A stretch of DNA of 64,000 nt, from NCBI RefSeq assembly GCF_028858725.1, contig NC_084771.1, forward strand, positions 5,856,915 through 5,920,914, given 5' to 3'. Below are positions 1 to 12,300 of this stretch, piece by piece; position 1 is the stretch's first letter, and every line of letters begins with the position of its first letter. The DNA comes from Colius striatus (lineage: Eukaryota; Chordata; Aves; Coliiformes; Coliidae). The notes below the pieces were generated by a model. It searched no databases and was not told the origin of the DNA. It saw nothing but the letters and a program-made list of their open reading frames with translations. The translations under genes and the position numbers were made by a program.

Positions 1-231
1 GCCTCCAGAATGGCAGCTGGTGCCGAGGCTGTAGTTGCAGGAGGATTCCTGCCTGTGCAATGCCTGATGAGCTGAGTGGGGCTCAATGACACAGGGTTGG
101 GGCTGGGGGCACAGAGGGAAGGGCTCTGCTCTCAGCTCCTCCTCTCTCGGGGATGAAAAATGGCAGCAGGGTCCAGGAGGCAAAGAGGGAGGTGCTGCCC
201 CGTGCCCCCGAGGTGCTTGGAGAGGACTTAC
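1..231 (-). other. Start of CD99L2 intron 9 (truncated by window edge)
   Basis: Begins with the gtaagt donor at 231-226 and runs out of the window. No acceptor for the terminal coding exon is visible. No repeat is recognised. Confidence 0.75.
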
Positions 232-351
232 GTTGGATGCTGAAGCAGAACTTCTTCTGCTGGTAGGAGATGTAGCTGGAGACGGCCCCGATGAGCGCCA
301 TGGCCAGGCCGCTGGCGATACCGGCGATCGTCCCGGTGTCGGGCGCTTCGG
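232..351 (-). CDS. CD99L2: CD99L2 exon 9 (transmembrane helix)
   Basis: The acceptor is ccctgcag, and the 120-bp exon ends ATCCAAC|gtaagt. It encodes residues 172-211: a short acidic start (AEAPDTG), a 23-residue hydrophobic, small-residue-rich helix (about 179-201) with a GxxxA/GxxxG-like face, then the basic cytoplasmic anchor [10 protein letters not shown]. This is the most conserved part of CD99L2 and distinguishes it from CD99, whose equivalent reads YQKKKLCF. The exon is GC-rich. The next exon, encoding the remaining cytoplasmic tail, is beyond the left edge. Confidence 0.93.
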
Positions 352-3300
352 CTGCAGGGACAGGGCAGTGCTGTGTGGGGGGCACCGCACCCCGCCCCGG
401 GCCCTTCCCCCACTCACCCCCGGCCCCGCAGTACCCACCTCCGTAGCTGCTGTCGCTGCCGCCCCCAGCACCTGCAAGAGACAGGAGCCCGTCAGCGGGC
501 CCGTGCTTCCCCAGCGCCGTGACGGGCCGCCCGGGCAGCAGCGGGCACGCAGGGGAGGGCTGGTACTGTGGCCCGGGGGCTGCCAGGCTGGGGAAGCTGC
601 TTCTCTCCCTGGGAGAGCTTTGGGAGGGCCCTCTGCAGGGGACACGTCTGCCTGCATGACAGGTACCCCCTCACCTCTGCCCCACGCTGCTCTGGGTGTG
701 GAGCACATGAATGAAACGCTGCCAGTTACACAAAACACTTGTGCCAGCCCAGAGAGGTGACTGGTTAAGCTCTGCAATGCCAGGCAGCCTTCACTGGGCT
801 TGCTGGCTGTTTTAAAACACCTCCCCTGGAAAAACAGGGCTGGGAGGAGGAAGCTGCTGCTGCTGGAAGGCTCAGCCCTCCCTGAGTCACTCGCACCCTG
901 AATTCATGGAGCTCAGCGCTGTGGGAATGCCTCCAACGTGGTTTGTCCTTGGCACAGGGATTGACTAAATGTTGATTGGGCTGGTCGTGTTCTCTTTACT
1001 CAACTGCTTTTAATATTTAATGCTGTGGCTCCTCACAGATGCACAGGCTCATCCCATTGCTGCTTTTTCTTGTTTCAGCCATGGATGTCGGGTGGTGGAA
1101 GGCAAACCAAGGCCTGTGCCATGGCACTGGGGTGGGCACTCACTTTTGGAGTGGATGGGGAGATGTGGGTCCTCACTGTCCTGATGGCAGCTGCAGAGCC
1201 TCAGAAACAGGCACCTCTGACTGCCAGTCTGAGCTGTGACCGTGGAGGCCAACCCTGTGTGTTCCCCCTGCCCCACGGCTGAGACCCCCCTTCCCCACCC
1301 ATGGCCCCAACATGGCCAGTGCTGCTCTGCCCAAGGGGGTCTCCAGGAGTGTGGCTGGTACTGGGGTGACTGCCTGAGCTGCCCCTGCTACAGCCAACAT
1401 GCATTTGCAGGTCACCACTTACCTTTCTTCTTGTCTGGGCTATAGCCACCATCCAGGACACCAGCCAGGTCATCGTCTGAGAACCCTTTAGAAACAATGG
1501 TGAGAAATGGTGGTTGGCACCCAAAGGGAGACACGGCCCCTGGGGGTGTCACAGCCCTGGGGTCCATCACATGTGCCCTGCAGCAGCCAGGGAGCTCACC
1601 CTCTCAACAGCCTCAGGCCACATTCACACAACAAAGCACCAAAGCTGCCTTGCTGGGAGGGTGGATGCAGCCAGAGTGGCCTTAAAAAACAGTAGAAGAG
1701 GAAGGAAAAATAACATGTGGCTTGCTTGGGGTTGGAGGGACCCCCAAAACTGAGTGTCTTTGGATGAGGAGAGCCTGGAGATGGGACTTCTTGGGGATTC
1801 TGGGCAGGGGTCACACCCCTGTATGTGACAGCCTGGGGTGGGACTGGCCTCCTACAAACCCCCACTCCTGGGGTTGTGTTTCTCTGCCATGCACACAGAA
1901 GCAGCTCTGTTTATTTGGGTATTTTCTCTAAGATTCTCTGTGCAGCTGGAATTTGCACCCTCATTTAATCCAGTGGCTCTCAGTCAGCCACTATGGGCTT
2001 CTCTGTGCCCAGTGAGAACAAGGACCACTCAAGGAGCAGTTCTGCTTCTCTCACAATTACCAGATGTTAACAAAATGTTTAACCTTAAATTATTTTAAGC
2101 CCACAAAAGAGATAATTACTGACTTGAAGTTGAACTTGAAAGAAATACCCCAAATCAGAGTTTAAATACTACAGTGTTCTTTTGTACCTGACTGATGTAT
2201 TGGAGCTGATGGAATGTTTTGGCTGCTCAGCTTCAGCTGGCAGTGAAGGAGGGAGTGGTTGTGTGTGTGGTGGTCATGCTGCTGGGGACCAGCATGCCCT
2301 TGCCCTGCCTCTGGTGAGCCTGGCAGTACGAGCCTGGCTGGGTGCTGCAGGCAGGGACCTGACTCCCCTCCTTCCCGTAGGGACAAGGCAGCTCCAGGTG
2401 AAGAACTGAGCACCAGCACATCTCAGTACTGCTGGAAAAGTTATCTCAGACAGGGTTGTAGTGAGAATGTCTAATTCATGCAGGATGGGCACAGAGAAAT
2501 GGAGTCTGGGAATGGGCAGCTGAATGAGTGGAGCTGCTGAACCCCTCAGCTTTGGTCCCTCAGGGACCCTCAGGGTGCAGCACAGCACCCAATGGGAGAA
2601 TAGACCCAATGCTGAGGCAGCAACAGGCTCCTCTGATGCTGCACCTTGGGAAGGGTTACCTTCCCAGCCTGGAATAGATTGCCTTGTTCATCAGCTTACC
2701 ACAAAAAAAACCCAGATTTATGGGCTATAATGAGTATAAAAAGGAAAACAACCCTGCTTATGGCAGGACCTGGAGAGGTCCCAGCAGCCCAGGGTGCAGC
2801 AACGCCTGTGCTGGGTTGTGACTGGTGCTGCTTTCCAGTGGTCCAACACCTTGTCCTTTGCTGCAGGAGTCTGAAACCTCAACAAGCCCCCAACATCAAA
2901 GTGCAGACAAGTCACCTAGTTAATACAATCCAATAAAATATCTGACTATTAATTACACGTGTGAGCAGGGTATACAGGCATCTTGACATCAATGAACTAG
3001 CTGTGCAAAGGCTGTTTTCTAGCTCAAGTGCTCAAGGGAACAATCCTCACAGACAAATGATTCATTCACTGGAGTATTTTAGGGATGGAAGAAAAAAATC
3101 TCCTAGCCCATGGTGTATGTTATGCCAGGACTGAAGTCTGCTCTAGATTTATGTCTTGGCAGTGACTGTGAACCTCAACAGCACATGTCCTTGGTTAAAG
3201 AGCTGTCAGGTACAGGGGTGAGGGGGAACTCAACACAATCACTGCAGTTTAATGGGCCAGAAGAGACTCTGGGAAAGAAACTCACAGATAGGCAACAGGG

Positions 3301-6300
3301 TGTTAGGCAAAGACTGCTGAGGCAAGGGATCCTTCCTGCCCTCCCTGTGGCCCTGGAGGAAGGGGCTGTGCTGTTCCCCTCCTCTGTGCTGGTGGGCAGG
3401 GACATGGGGTGCTGGTTGCCTGGCTGCAGGGACACAGGGTGCTGGCTGCAGGCAGGAGGCTTGGAGAAGGCAGCATCTCTGTTTCAGCTTCCCTCATTGC
3501 CTGGCAGGAATGCTGCCCAGCAGCAAGTCTGTTCCCAGGAAAGGCTGGGGAGGATGTCCTGCAGGTCCTGGGGACAGCATGGACAGTGGCAGGCAGGATG
3601 GAGAGGGGAAGTCAGCGTACCTTCACCTGGCCTTACATTTGGCCTCCTATCACCTTTCCCATCATTCTTATCATCAAGGGCATCAGCCAAGTCAAAATCC
3701 ATAGGATCCTTTCCTAGAAAACAACACAGTGGTTAGCAGTGCTGGCCACAGGCTGGGGGAGCCTGCAGTTAATTAATTAATTAATGGAGGAACTGCTGGG
3801 CTTTGCTGAGGAAAGAGATGAGGCCCCTGAGACAAGCACCTCCTGTTTCCTTGTGCAGTGTGGTGGCACATCTCCCACCCCTACCCCATTTTGGGACAGG
3901 CAGGGGAATGCAAAACGGGGCAGGAGTGGCTGGGACGTCAGGGAAGCACAGGGCAATGCCAGACACCCCGTGAGCTCTGTGGGTTGGTATTGTTCTCTCT
4001 CCCTCAGTGTTTCACGTGAACAAACAGAGCAGAGGATGGAAATCCCAGGGTGAGGGGCAGTGCTGCTGTCCTGGCACACCCCAGTCCTCTGCCTGTGCTG
4101 GCAGCAGGGCCAGGGTGAAGCTCACCTTGCTCATACTCACCTGGCTTATACTTGGGGGGGGACTTTGTAGTTTTTGGCTGCTTGGTCGTGCGGATGACAT
4201 CCCAAATGTTGTTGTCTGAAGGATGGGGGGGAAAAAAAGGAGACCAAATGATGTTACCCTCTGAAACATGTTTGGACAAGCACTGGGAGGGGATCCTCTG
4301 CACCAGGGCATGTGTCAACAGGGCTTGAATTTGGGAAGGGGACAGGGAGGGCTGCCAGAAACATTGTCCTAACCATGGTGCCAGTGAGACACATGCTACT
4401 ACCCGCTCCTGAGAGCTGTGCCAGTGCAAGAGCAGCTCCGTGCCACCCCCCAGGCTACCTGTGGCATGTGGTACTTTGTCTGTGAAATCCCTCTAACAAC
4501 AGCCAATGGCTCTGTCCTGGTTAAAAACTTCTACAAAGGCTGCTCAGTGAAGGCCCCTGATGGCTTGGGCAGGGGTGTGTGGGTAGTGAGGGAGACAGGA
4601 TGGCACAGTGCTGGTGCCAACCCTTCTGGGACATCAGCCGGAGCCTGGAGCATCTCCGTTGCCAGCTCTGCAATGACAGCAAAGCAGGAGTTGATCACCT
4701 TTTAAAGCCACCTCTTGGTGGTCACCAAAACTTGCTCATCTGTCACTGCCTGACCCCAGCTTGGCTGCCAGCATGGCTCTTGGTTACCTTGGGGAGCATT
4801 TCCATGCCCCTTGCCTGGGGACCCCTGTGGTACCTGGCTTCCCTGGCCTGGGGAAGGGCTTTGCAGTCGGCTTGGCTGGTTTGGTGGTAGTCTCCGGAAC
4901 AGGGTCAAAGAAATCAGCCAAATCAAAGTCTCCTGCAGGAGAGAAGGGGTTGTTCAAAGCCCCAGCATCTGCGGGGCTGCCAGAGGCCACCAGTACCTGC
5001 ACAGAGCTGCAAAGGGCATCCACCTGCACTCACTGCTCAGTCCCAACCCGGCTGCCTTCAGACCAGCCTGGCCACCATCTGACTCTCCCCGTCTGCTGCC
5101 CACTCAGCCCCAAAATAATGCTTTCTGAGGGATACTCACCAGTGTCCTGCAGCAGCCCCTGAGGAAGGTGCAGTGAGGGTTGAGGCAGTGTCTGGGACTT
5201 GCTCTGCTCCCTGCATGGCCACCCATGAATGACCCTTGGCTATGTGGTGTGCAGGAGAGGGGCCAGGGCACAAGAACCTGCCCTGAAGGACCTCAGTGCC
5301 ATCACTCATCCAAAAAGCACTCTCTGGGGAAGAAGCAGCTGGCTGAGATGAGGCCTCAGCCTCGGCATGTGGCCATTTCCCAGGGAAGGTTTATTGGATG
5401 AAGCGGCCTCTCGTTTGGGCTGCGATCCAAACGCTCAAGTCCTGTGTGTGCTTCTGGCACTTGGCAAAGTGGCAAAGAGCACAGTGGCCAAGGAGACAGG
5501 CAGTTGGATTTACTTAAATTTGTGCCAAAACTCTCATGCAGGGGTGAATGGATTCACTTCTGAGCCCTTCCCTGCTGCAGTTTCTATCAGGCTGAGCAAC
5601 TCATGGCTCTTGTGACTGTGCTATATTTAAGTAGGTATGTTTGGCCAGAACTGAGCCAGAGGAGCTGCTGGGGATGAAACTTGGGTGAATTTAAAGGAGC
5701 TTCCTCAACAGCGTTAGGTGCTGTGGAGCTGGCCAGCCAGCACATCTGGTGGACACAAAGAGTTGGAGAGATGTTTTTCCCTGGATGGGAAAATATCACC
5801 AGGCTGGGCCTTTCCCTGCAGGCTGGGGATAGCTTGGAATTAAAAGAAAGGGTGGGAAATCCTCTGGGCTCCCTCACGCTTCCAAAGGTAGCAGGTGCCA
5901 TGCAGCCAGGAACAAAAGCCCTTGTGTAGCTGAGCAGTGATTTGTGTCTTTTCCATTAGGATACTGCAAAGTGTGCGAAATCCAGCCTTGGCCGTAACCA
6001 CTCGCCTCTGGCACGGACAGAAACGTCAATATTGCGTTTCCTTGGGCTGTAGGGGAGCAGTGCACGTGCACACACCAGCACCAGCCTTCCAAGGGCAGGA
6101 GAAGGGACCCCAAGGCAGCAGCCCCCAGCCCCACACACACAGGGAGCAAACCCCACGCTGTGCCCAGTGATGCACGGTCTCACCTGTCCCACCTGGTGGC
6201 TTCTGCGGGCCCTTGGGGGTGGCTGCTGCAAAACAGACAGGAGGGAAATGTTAGTCACAGGAGACACCAAAAACGTGTCACTGCTGGGGTGGGAATAAAG

Positions 6301-9300
6301 CTCAGCTTCCAGCTGACCATGATTGCTCTATGTTTGTAAAGGCACAGCTCAGAGCACAAAACTCCCACAGCAGGATGCGTGGGCTGGGGCAGAGGGACGG
6401 CGCAAGGGCAAGGGTGGCTACAGCCCGGGCAGGATGGAGCCCAGAGCTCTGTGGGGAATGGCTGTGACTGAGGCTGACCTGTGTGCAGCCCACTGAGTGG
6501 AGAGCAGTAATCACAGGCACAGAATGGTTGGGGTTGGAAGGGACCTCGAGCCCATCCAGCCCAACTCCCTGCTAAAGCAGGTTCCCCCCTATGAGGGGGC
6601 ACAGGAATGTGTCCAGGCAGGTTTGGGAACCTCCAGAAGAAGAGACTACACACCCTCCCTGGGCAGCCTGTGCCAGAGTGTGTTCCCTCACCCTCACAGT
6701 AAAGAAGTTTCTCCTTGTGTTTAAGTGGAACCTCCTGTGTTCCAGCTTGTGCCCGTTACCCCTTGTCCTATGACTGGGCACTACAGAACAAAGACTGGCC
6801 CCATCCTCTCAACACCTGCACTTTAGGTATTGTGTTAATGTGTTGATGAGATCCTTGATAAGATATTGGTTGTTGATAAGATCCCTCTCAGTCTTCTCTT
6901 CCCTGGGCTGAACAGCCCCAGGTCTCACAGCCTTTTGCTCCTAAGAGAGAAGTTCCAGTCCCCTCATCATCTTGCTATAGCCCTTCACTGGAGTGTCTCT
7001 AGAAGTTCCCCGTCTCTCTTGAACTGGGGAGCCCAGAACTGGACACAGTACTCCAGATGTGGTCTTACCAGGGCAGAATAGAGGGGGACCAGAACCTCTC
7101 TTGACCTTCTGGCCACACTCTTCCTGATGCATCCCAGGATGCCATTGGCCTTCTTGCCCATGAGGGCACACTGCTGGCTCATGTTTAGTTTGTTATCAAT
7201 CAGAACTCCCAGGTCTTTACCTGCAGAGCTGCTCTTCAGTAGGTCACACCCCGCCTGCACTGGTGCATGTCAGTCATAAACTGCTGGCTCCTGGAGACAG
7301 CAGCAAACAGCAAGGACAGATATTGTACAGAACAGTGTGAAAAACAAAAGTTGCCAGCATTTTGTTGTCCCCTGCCCAGCTGGTGAGTTAAATGGTGAAT
7401 AATCTCCAGTGCTGCATTATGTACAGGAGGCTTCCTGTCAGCAGGAAGAATTTTGGTGACATGCTGATGCTCAGATCCCAGCTGCCTTGGCTGCTCCTGG
7501 GCTGAAACAAGCTACAGTCAGCCTTCAGGGGGGTTGGTTATTTACTTTCTCCCCTCCTGTAAACCACTATCTATTAATAGTGGCTAGCATTACCAAGGAT
7601 ATGAATAAATGATGAGCAAGAGTTGTGACTGCTCTATTCCCATTAATTTCCATTTTGGCCTCTGAATGCCAGAGTGTTTCTGCTGGGCTTCACTTCCAGT
7701 GTGCCAGTACCATCTGATGTGATTCGCCTCCAGACCCTTCCTTTGCTTTTATTCCAGTTTTCTTTCAGTGGGACACAGCAGCTGGGGAGGCTGCAGGGCC
7801 AGTGCTGCCTCTTCCCCTGCTCACAGCTGGGACTCCAGCCTAGGGAAACGATGCTCTCCCTCTGCTCTGAGTAGCTGTTTCCAACCAGGCCCCCCACATT
7901 CTCTACTAAAGGGCTTGTAAAATCCTACACAAGATCCCTCAGACCTGTGATCAGGTTGGTTACCCACGGTCCATCCTCTCCCTGTGCTGCTGAACCCAGC
8001 ATGTGGCAGCAGAGGTGCATGGAGCATCCTGACTCTATTCCACTTAAGCTGCTAAGCAGCACAACTGGTGACAGTCCAGTGGAGGGCTAGCAAGGATCAG
8101 GGGACTGGAACATCTCTCTGACGAGGAAAGACCTGGGGCTGTTTAGCCTGGAGAAGAGAAGACCTGGGGGATGGGGGGAGTGTCTGTGTACAGGACCTTA
8201 TCAACACTTACAAATACCTAAAGGGCAGGTGTCAAGAGGACAGCGTCAATGTTTTTCCTGTAGTGCCCAGTGACAGGACAAGGGGTAACAGGCATAAGCT
8301 GGAATATGGGAAGTTCCACTTGAACAGGATGAGAAACTCCTTTCATGTTGAGGTGAGGGAGCCCTGGCCCAGGGTGCCCAGGGAGGGTGTGGAGTCTCCT
8401 CTAGAGGTTTCCAAACCCACCTGGATGTGTTCCTATGCCCCTGATGGAGGTGACCCTGCTTTAGCAGGGGGTTGGGCTGGATGAGCTCTAGAGCTCCCTT
8501 CCAACCCCGACCATTCTGTGATTCTGTGAAGTGTCTGTGTGCTGACTATAAAGTAAGAGCTTTCAAACTCTGTTGGAGCTTTCTGTTAAACACTTGTAGG
8601 GCATTGTGTGTGACCACAGAGGCTGTCATCACAGAGCCCTCCTCACTACCGCCTGGCTGGGCCTGGGGATGGTCACCATGAACTGTGTGGGGAGGGAAGG
8701 GCAGAGAGGGGTCCTGGGTGCTGGCATTTGCAGCTCTGACATGCTGTGTCTGTGGCTGGGCAGCAAAGGGGAGCTGGCATCGTGCCTGGGTGCAGACCAC
8801 CCTTGGGCTCAGCCCTCGGTGCTGGGGAGAGGTGTGTGATGTGGCTCCTGGACTGTTTCTGGAGGCCTGAGGCCAAGCTCTGCCAGGTGCTGCTGTCCCC
8901 TCAGTGACACAGCCTGGCCCCCACTTACAGGAAAATGATGTATTTCAAAGCCAAATATTAAATATCAGCATGCAGCAGCAAGGCAACTCCTTCAGAAAGG
9001 AGTTTGCTTTGATTGATAAGTTATGCTTGAAATTAATTAAAGCAAAGCAGCAACCCAAGGTGTCGTTTGCTCTCCCTGGCACTGTGACCAGGGAAGGACC
9101 CAGCACTACCCTGTCTGGGGAAGGACAGGGGTTAACATGTTCACTTCCAGGCAAACAGAGTCAGGTTTCATGGCAGGTGTTGCTAACAAACACAAGGAAG
9201 CCAAAAAGTCATTGCTACATCAAAGCACGGAGATCACAGGAATCAGAGTGTGAAGGGCACACGGGCAGCAACCACCTTCTCCAGGTCTATCCCCACTCCC

Positions 9301-12300
9301 CTCCATTGGCAAGCCTGGAGACCTCAGAGACAAGGTAGCCCATATTCTCCACCACCCTCCCACCAGCCTCACATCCCAAAGAACCATTTAAAAGAACAAA
9401 TAAACGTGGCTTACGGCGCTTGGTGCTGATGTCACCCAGGGCATCTTCTAGGCTGAAGTCATCTAGGCCATCCCCGTGACCTGAGGACAAAGAGTGAGCA
9501 CTGGCTGTAGTTGCTCTGCACAGAGTAAGCTGCCTTTAAACGCAGTGTAGCTGGACTCATTTGCTCAAATTGCTTTAGTTTTCAGAGGGCTTTCTGTTTT
9601 GTTTTCCAAGCCTGACCCACCCTGAGCGATGAGGAAGACATCAGCCTTCTCCAGCTGCTGTGACTGTTAAATTGCAGAGCAGTCATGTCTGGATTTTCCA
9701 TTTGTCTGCCCTAATGGATGTGGTATGAAAACACATGCTATGCTTAAATTTGTCAAGGAGAACCTACCAATTCATCTCCTGAGCTGCCACTCATCTGTGG
9801 CAGCGCTCACGGTTACACGGTTGCTAAACACCAGGAGAACGCTGGGAGAGCACAGTTTGGTGAGAGAACACAAAAGCCCCGTGCACCTCTTCTTCTCAGT
9901 GCCTCCCAACACCAAAGGCTTCACACAGAAACGCTGCTGCTGGCTGCCAAGCACAGCTTAGCCCTTCAGAGCCTGCCTGCACCATTTTGCCTGGGTAACA
10001 CAAACCAAAGCCTCATCAGGGATACACCTGGCAGATGCTTCACCACAAACTCCAGTCACTGTGTAACATCCCGGGGATAGGTCAGTGCTGGGCCATGTTC
10101 TCCTGCAATGGGGACAGCTAATCCTGCCTTTCCCTGTCTCTTTTCTTGCATCATGTTAATTACTGTTGACTTACCCTAGTTCTGAATGTATTTGTCTTGA
10201 TAAATTCATGCTTTTACATCTCAGAGCATGCTGAGTAATTAATATCCTTTGGGTTTGCTAAGTACTGCAGCACTGCAAGAGAACATTAAAATGGCTTTCC
10301 TCTTATTCCTACTGCTAAATGGATTTAGCTATTGCCACCTGAGCTCCAGTGTGCTTCATGAATAAATGTAAAGCTTTACTGACAAGGACAATAACAACAA
10401 GAAGGTACCAGTCCATGAGAAAGCAGGTATCAGCATTTTGGGGAAAAACTTCTACTGAGAGTGGTCACTAAGTACTGCAACACCCACAGCTCTGGGTTTG
10501 CTTCCTCACACTTCACATCTTGTTTCAGTTGCTGTTGATTTCCATGCACACTCAGCAAACCCAACGCAGGGGCTGTGACTGGGAAGGTGCTACAGGCTCC
10601 TCTCCCCTGGTAAAGCACTCAGTGTTAAGCTACTCCTAGGGTGTGTGTAATATATGTGCCAGCTCACCACTGTGTTTGCCATGGAGAGGAGGATGCTAAT
10701 GCCAGCTCTGTGAGGCCAGGGGAAGGTGGGCAATGCCCCACTGCAGGGGAATTCAATTGCCACTGTGTGAAACCCGCAGAGCAGGCATGCAGACGAGACC
10801 CAATCCAAGGGTGGTCTGCACCCAGGCATGATGCTGGCTCCCCTCTGCTCCAGTACCAAAATATTTGCCTCTTGGGCTTATTGTTGGGGAACTACTGGCA
10901 CTGGGAGGCAGGTGACGCTCTCCCATTAGAACTGCAGGGTTATCAGGTGGTCTGTTGTGCAAAGGAGTGAAGTAAGGAACATGCAGGACTGTCCACAGTG
11001 CTGAAAACACACCTGCCCAGCTCTAGCACTTGCATGGGGTGCTGCCAAACCAGCAGCATGGCCCTGCTGAGACCCCACATGCTCATTACTGCCGTGGGAC
11101 TGTCCCAGGCTTGCTGCTCTGGCACTTTCCTGCAGGCTCCCTTTCCCAGCATGGCTTTTCCCCCAGCCTTTCTTTAGAGGATTTTCGGGAAGCAGTGGGG
11201 CTCTGTCATTCTTGTCTTTCTATTCTCAACTGTCTTTAAAAAAAAAAACCAAGGTGGAAGAGGAAAACCACAGCATGGCTCTGGCAGGATGAGAAGAGCC
11301 ACAAGCCCTTCGGGGGAAATGCTCTGTCGCTGTGTTACGTTTCAGTTTCAGTTCCCCCTGCCGCCACGGGGCAGGGTGAGCTGGCAGGAGGGCTGTGGTG
11401 CTGTCACCAAGACTCCCATTGGTATGCTCAGAACTTTCTCTTCCCTGCTTCCTCAGCTCTCATCTCCCCCTGCTTCCTCTGCTCTCCGTGATTAAGTACA
11501 TGTTAAGGCTGCTGATTTGCTGCTCACCCAGCCCTGCCCTTAGCACATCCTCCCTAGGCTTCACCTTTGATGTAAGAGCCCAAATATAAAGGGGAGGGGG
11601 TGGCGGTGGGATGGTGCAGCTCACCCTTTCTTCTGCTGAAGGGCTATAGGGGCTGTGGGGGTGCATGGTGATGCCCCTCCACTGGGGCTGTGGGCCCTGA
11701 AGAGAAGGTGAGTGCACAGAAAGATGGGCTCTCCCCTGCCTGGTTTGCCACCTGAGTAGCACTTACACCTCCCTGGCTTTGGTAGCAGCCCCCCGCCCCC
11801 CCCTTGGCATCTTTTCCCACAGGACAAGAAGAGGGTGCCACTTCCAAGATCATTCTCCAAACAGCTAGCAGGCACACAAGTGGGTCCAGGGGGACCAAAG
11901 GTGCTCAGGGCCCTCCTTCCTCTGGGAGCTGATGTAAAACAGCAACCACTAGCATGCTGTGGGCTGCAGCTGCACCCCAGGGGGATGGGAGGAGGCAGAC
12001 TGGCAGCCTGTGTGACAGTGAGGAACACTGTTGATGTGCTGAATCACCCAGCACAGCCTTCCCCAGGAGCTGCAGCTGCAGCACAGCCTGCTTCCCAGGG
12101 CTTTCCCTCCACTGCCCATGGCAAGCCAAGGTCCTTTTCCAGGGCTATTTAAACCCAGGAATCCCCTAGGTGTTGGCAAGGATTAATAATAGACTGCCAA
12201 TTAATTGAAGCTGACAACATCTTTATTTCATGCAAAGGGTGTTCTAGAGACATATTACACCTTGTATGGATCAATAACCGAGCGCTGCTGTCAAAGGCAC

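Larger units (their letters stand above)
472..6183 (-). other. CD99L2 introns 3-7 (between exons 3 and 8)
   Basis: The intronic intervals are 472-1422, 1477-3626, 3714-4140, 4216-4833 and 4933-6183. No recognisable transposon, RNA gene or additional module exon was found. The only marked local feature is a short TTAA/AATT tetranucleotide run at 3769-3785, just upstream of exon 6. Confidence 0.6.

Noticed and set aside
86..760. 224-codon plus-strand frame over exons 8-9
   Set aside because: Antisense shadow of the GC-rich CD99L2 exons; no family resemblance.
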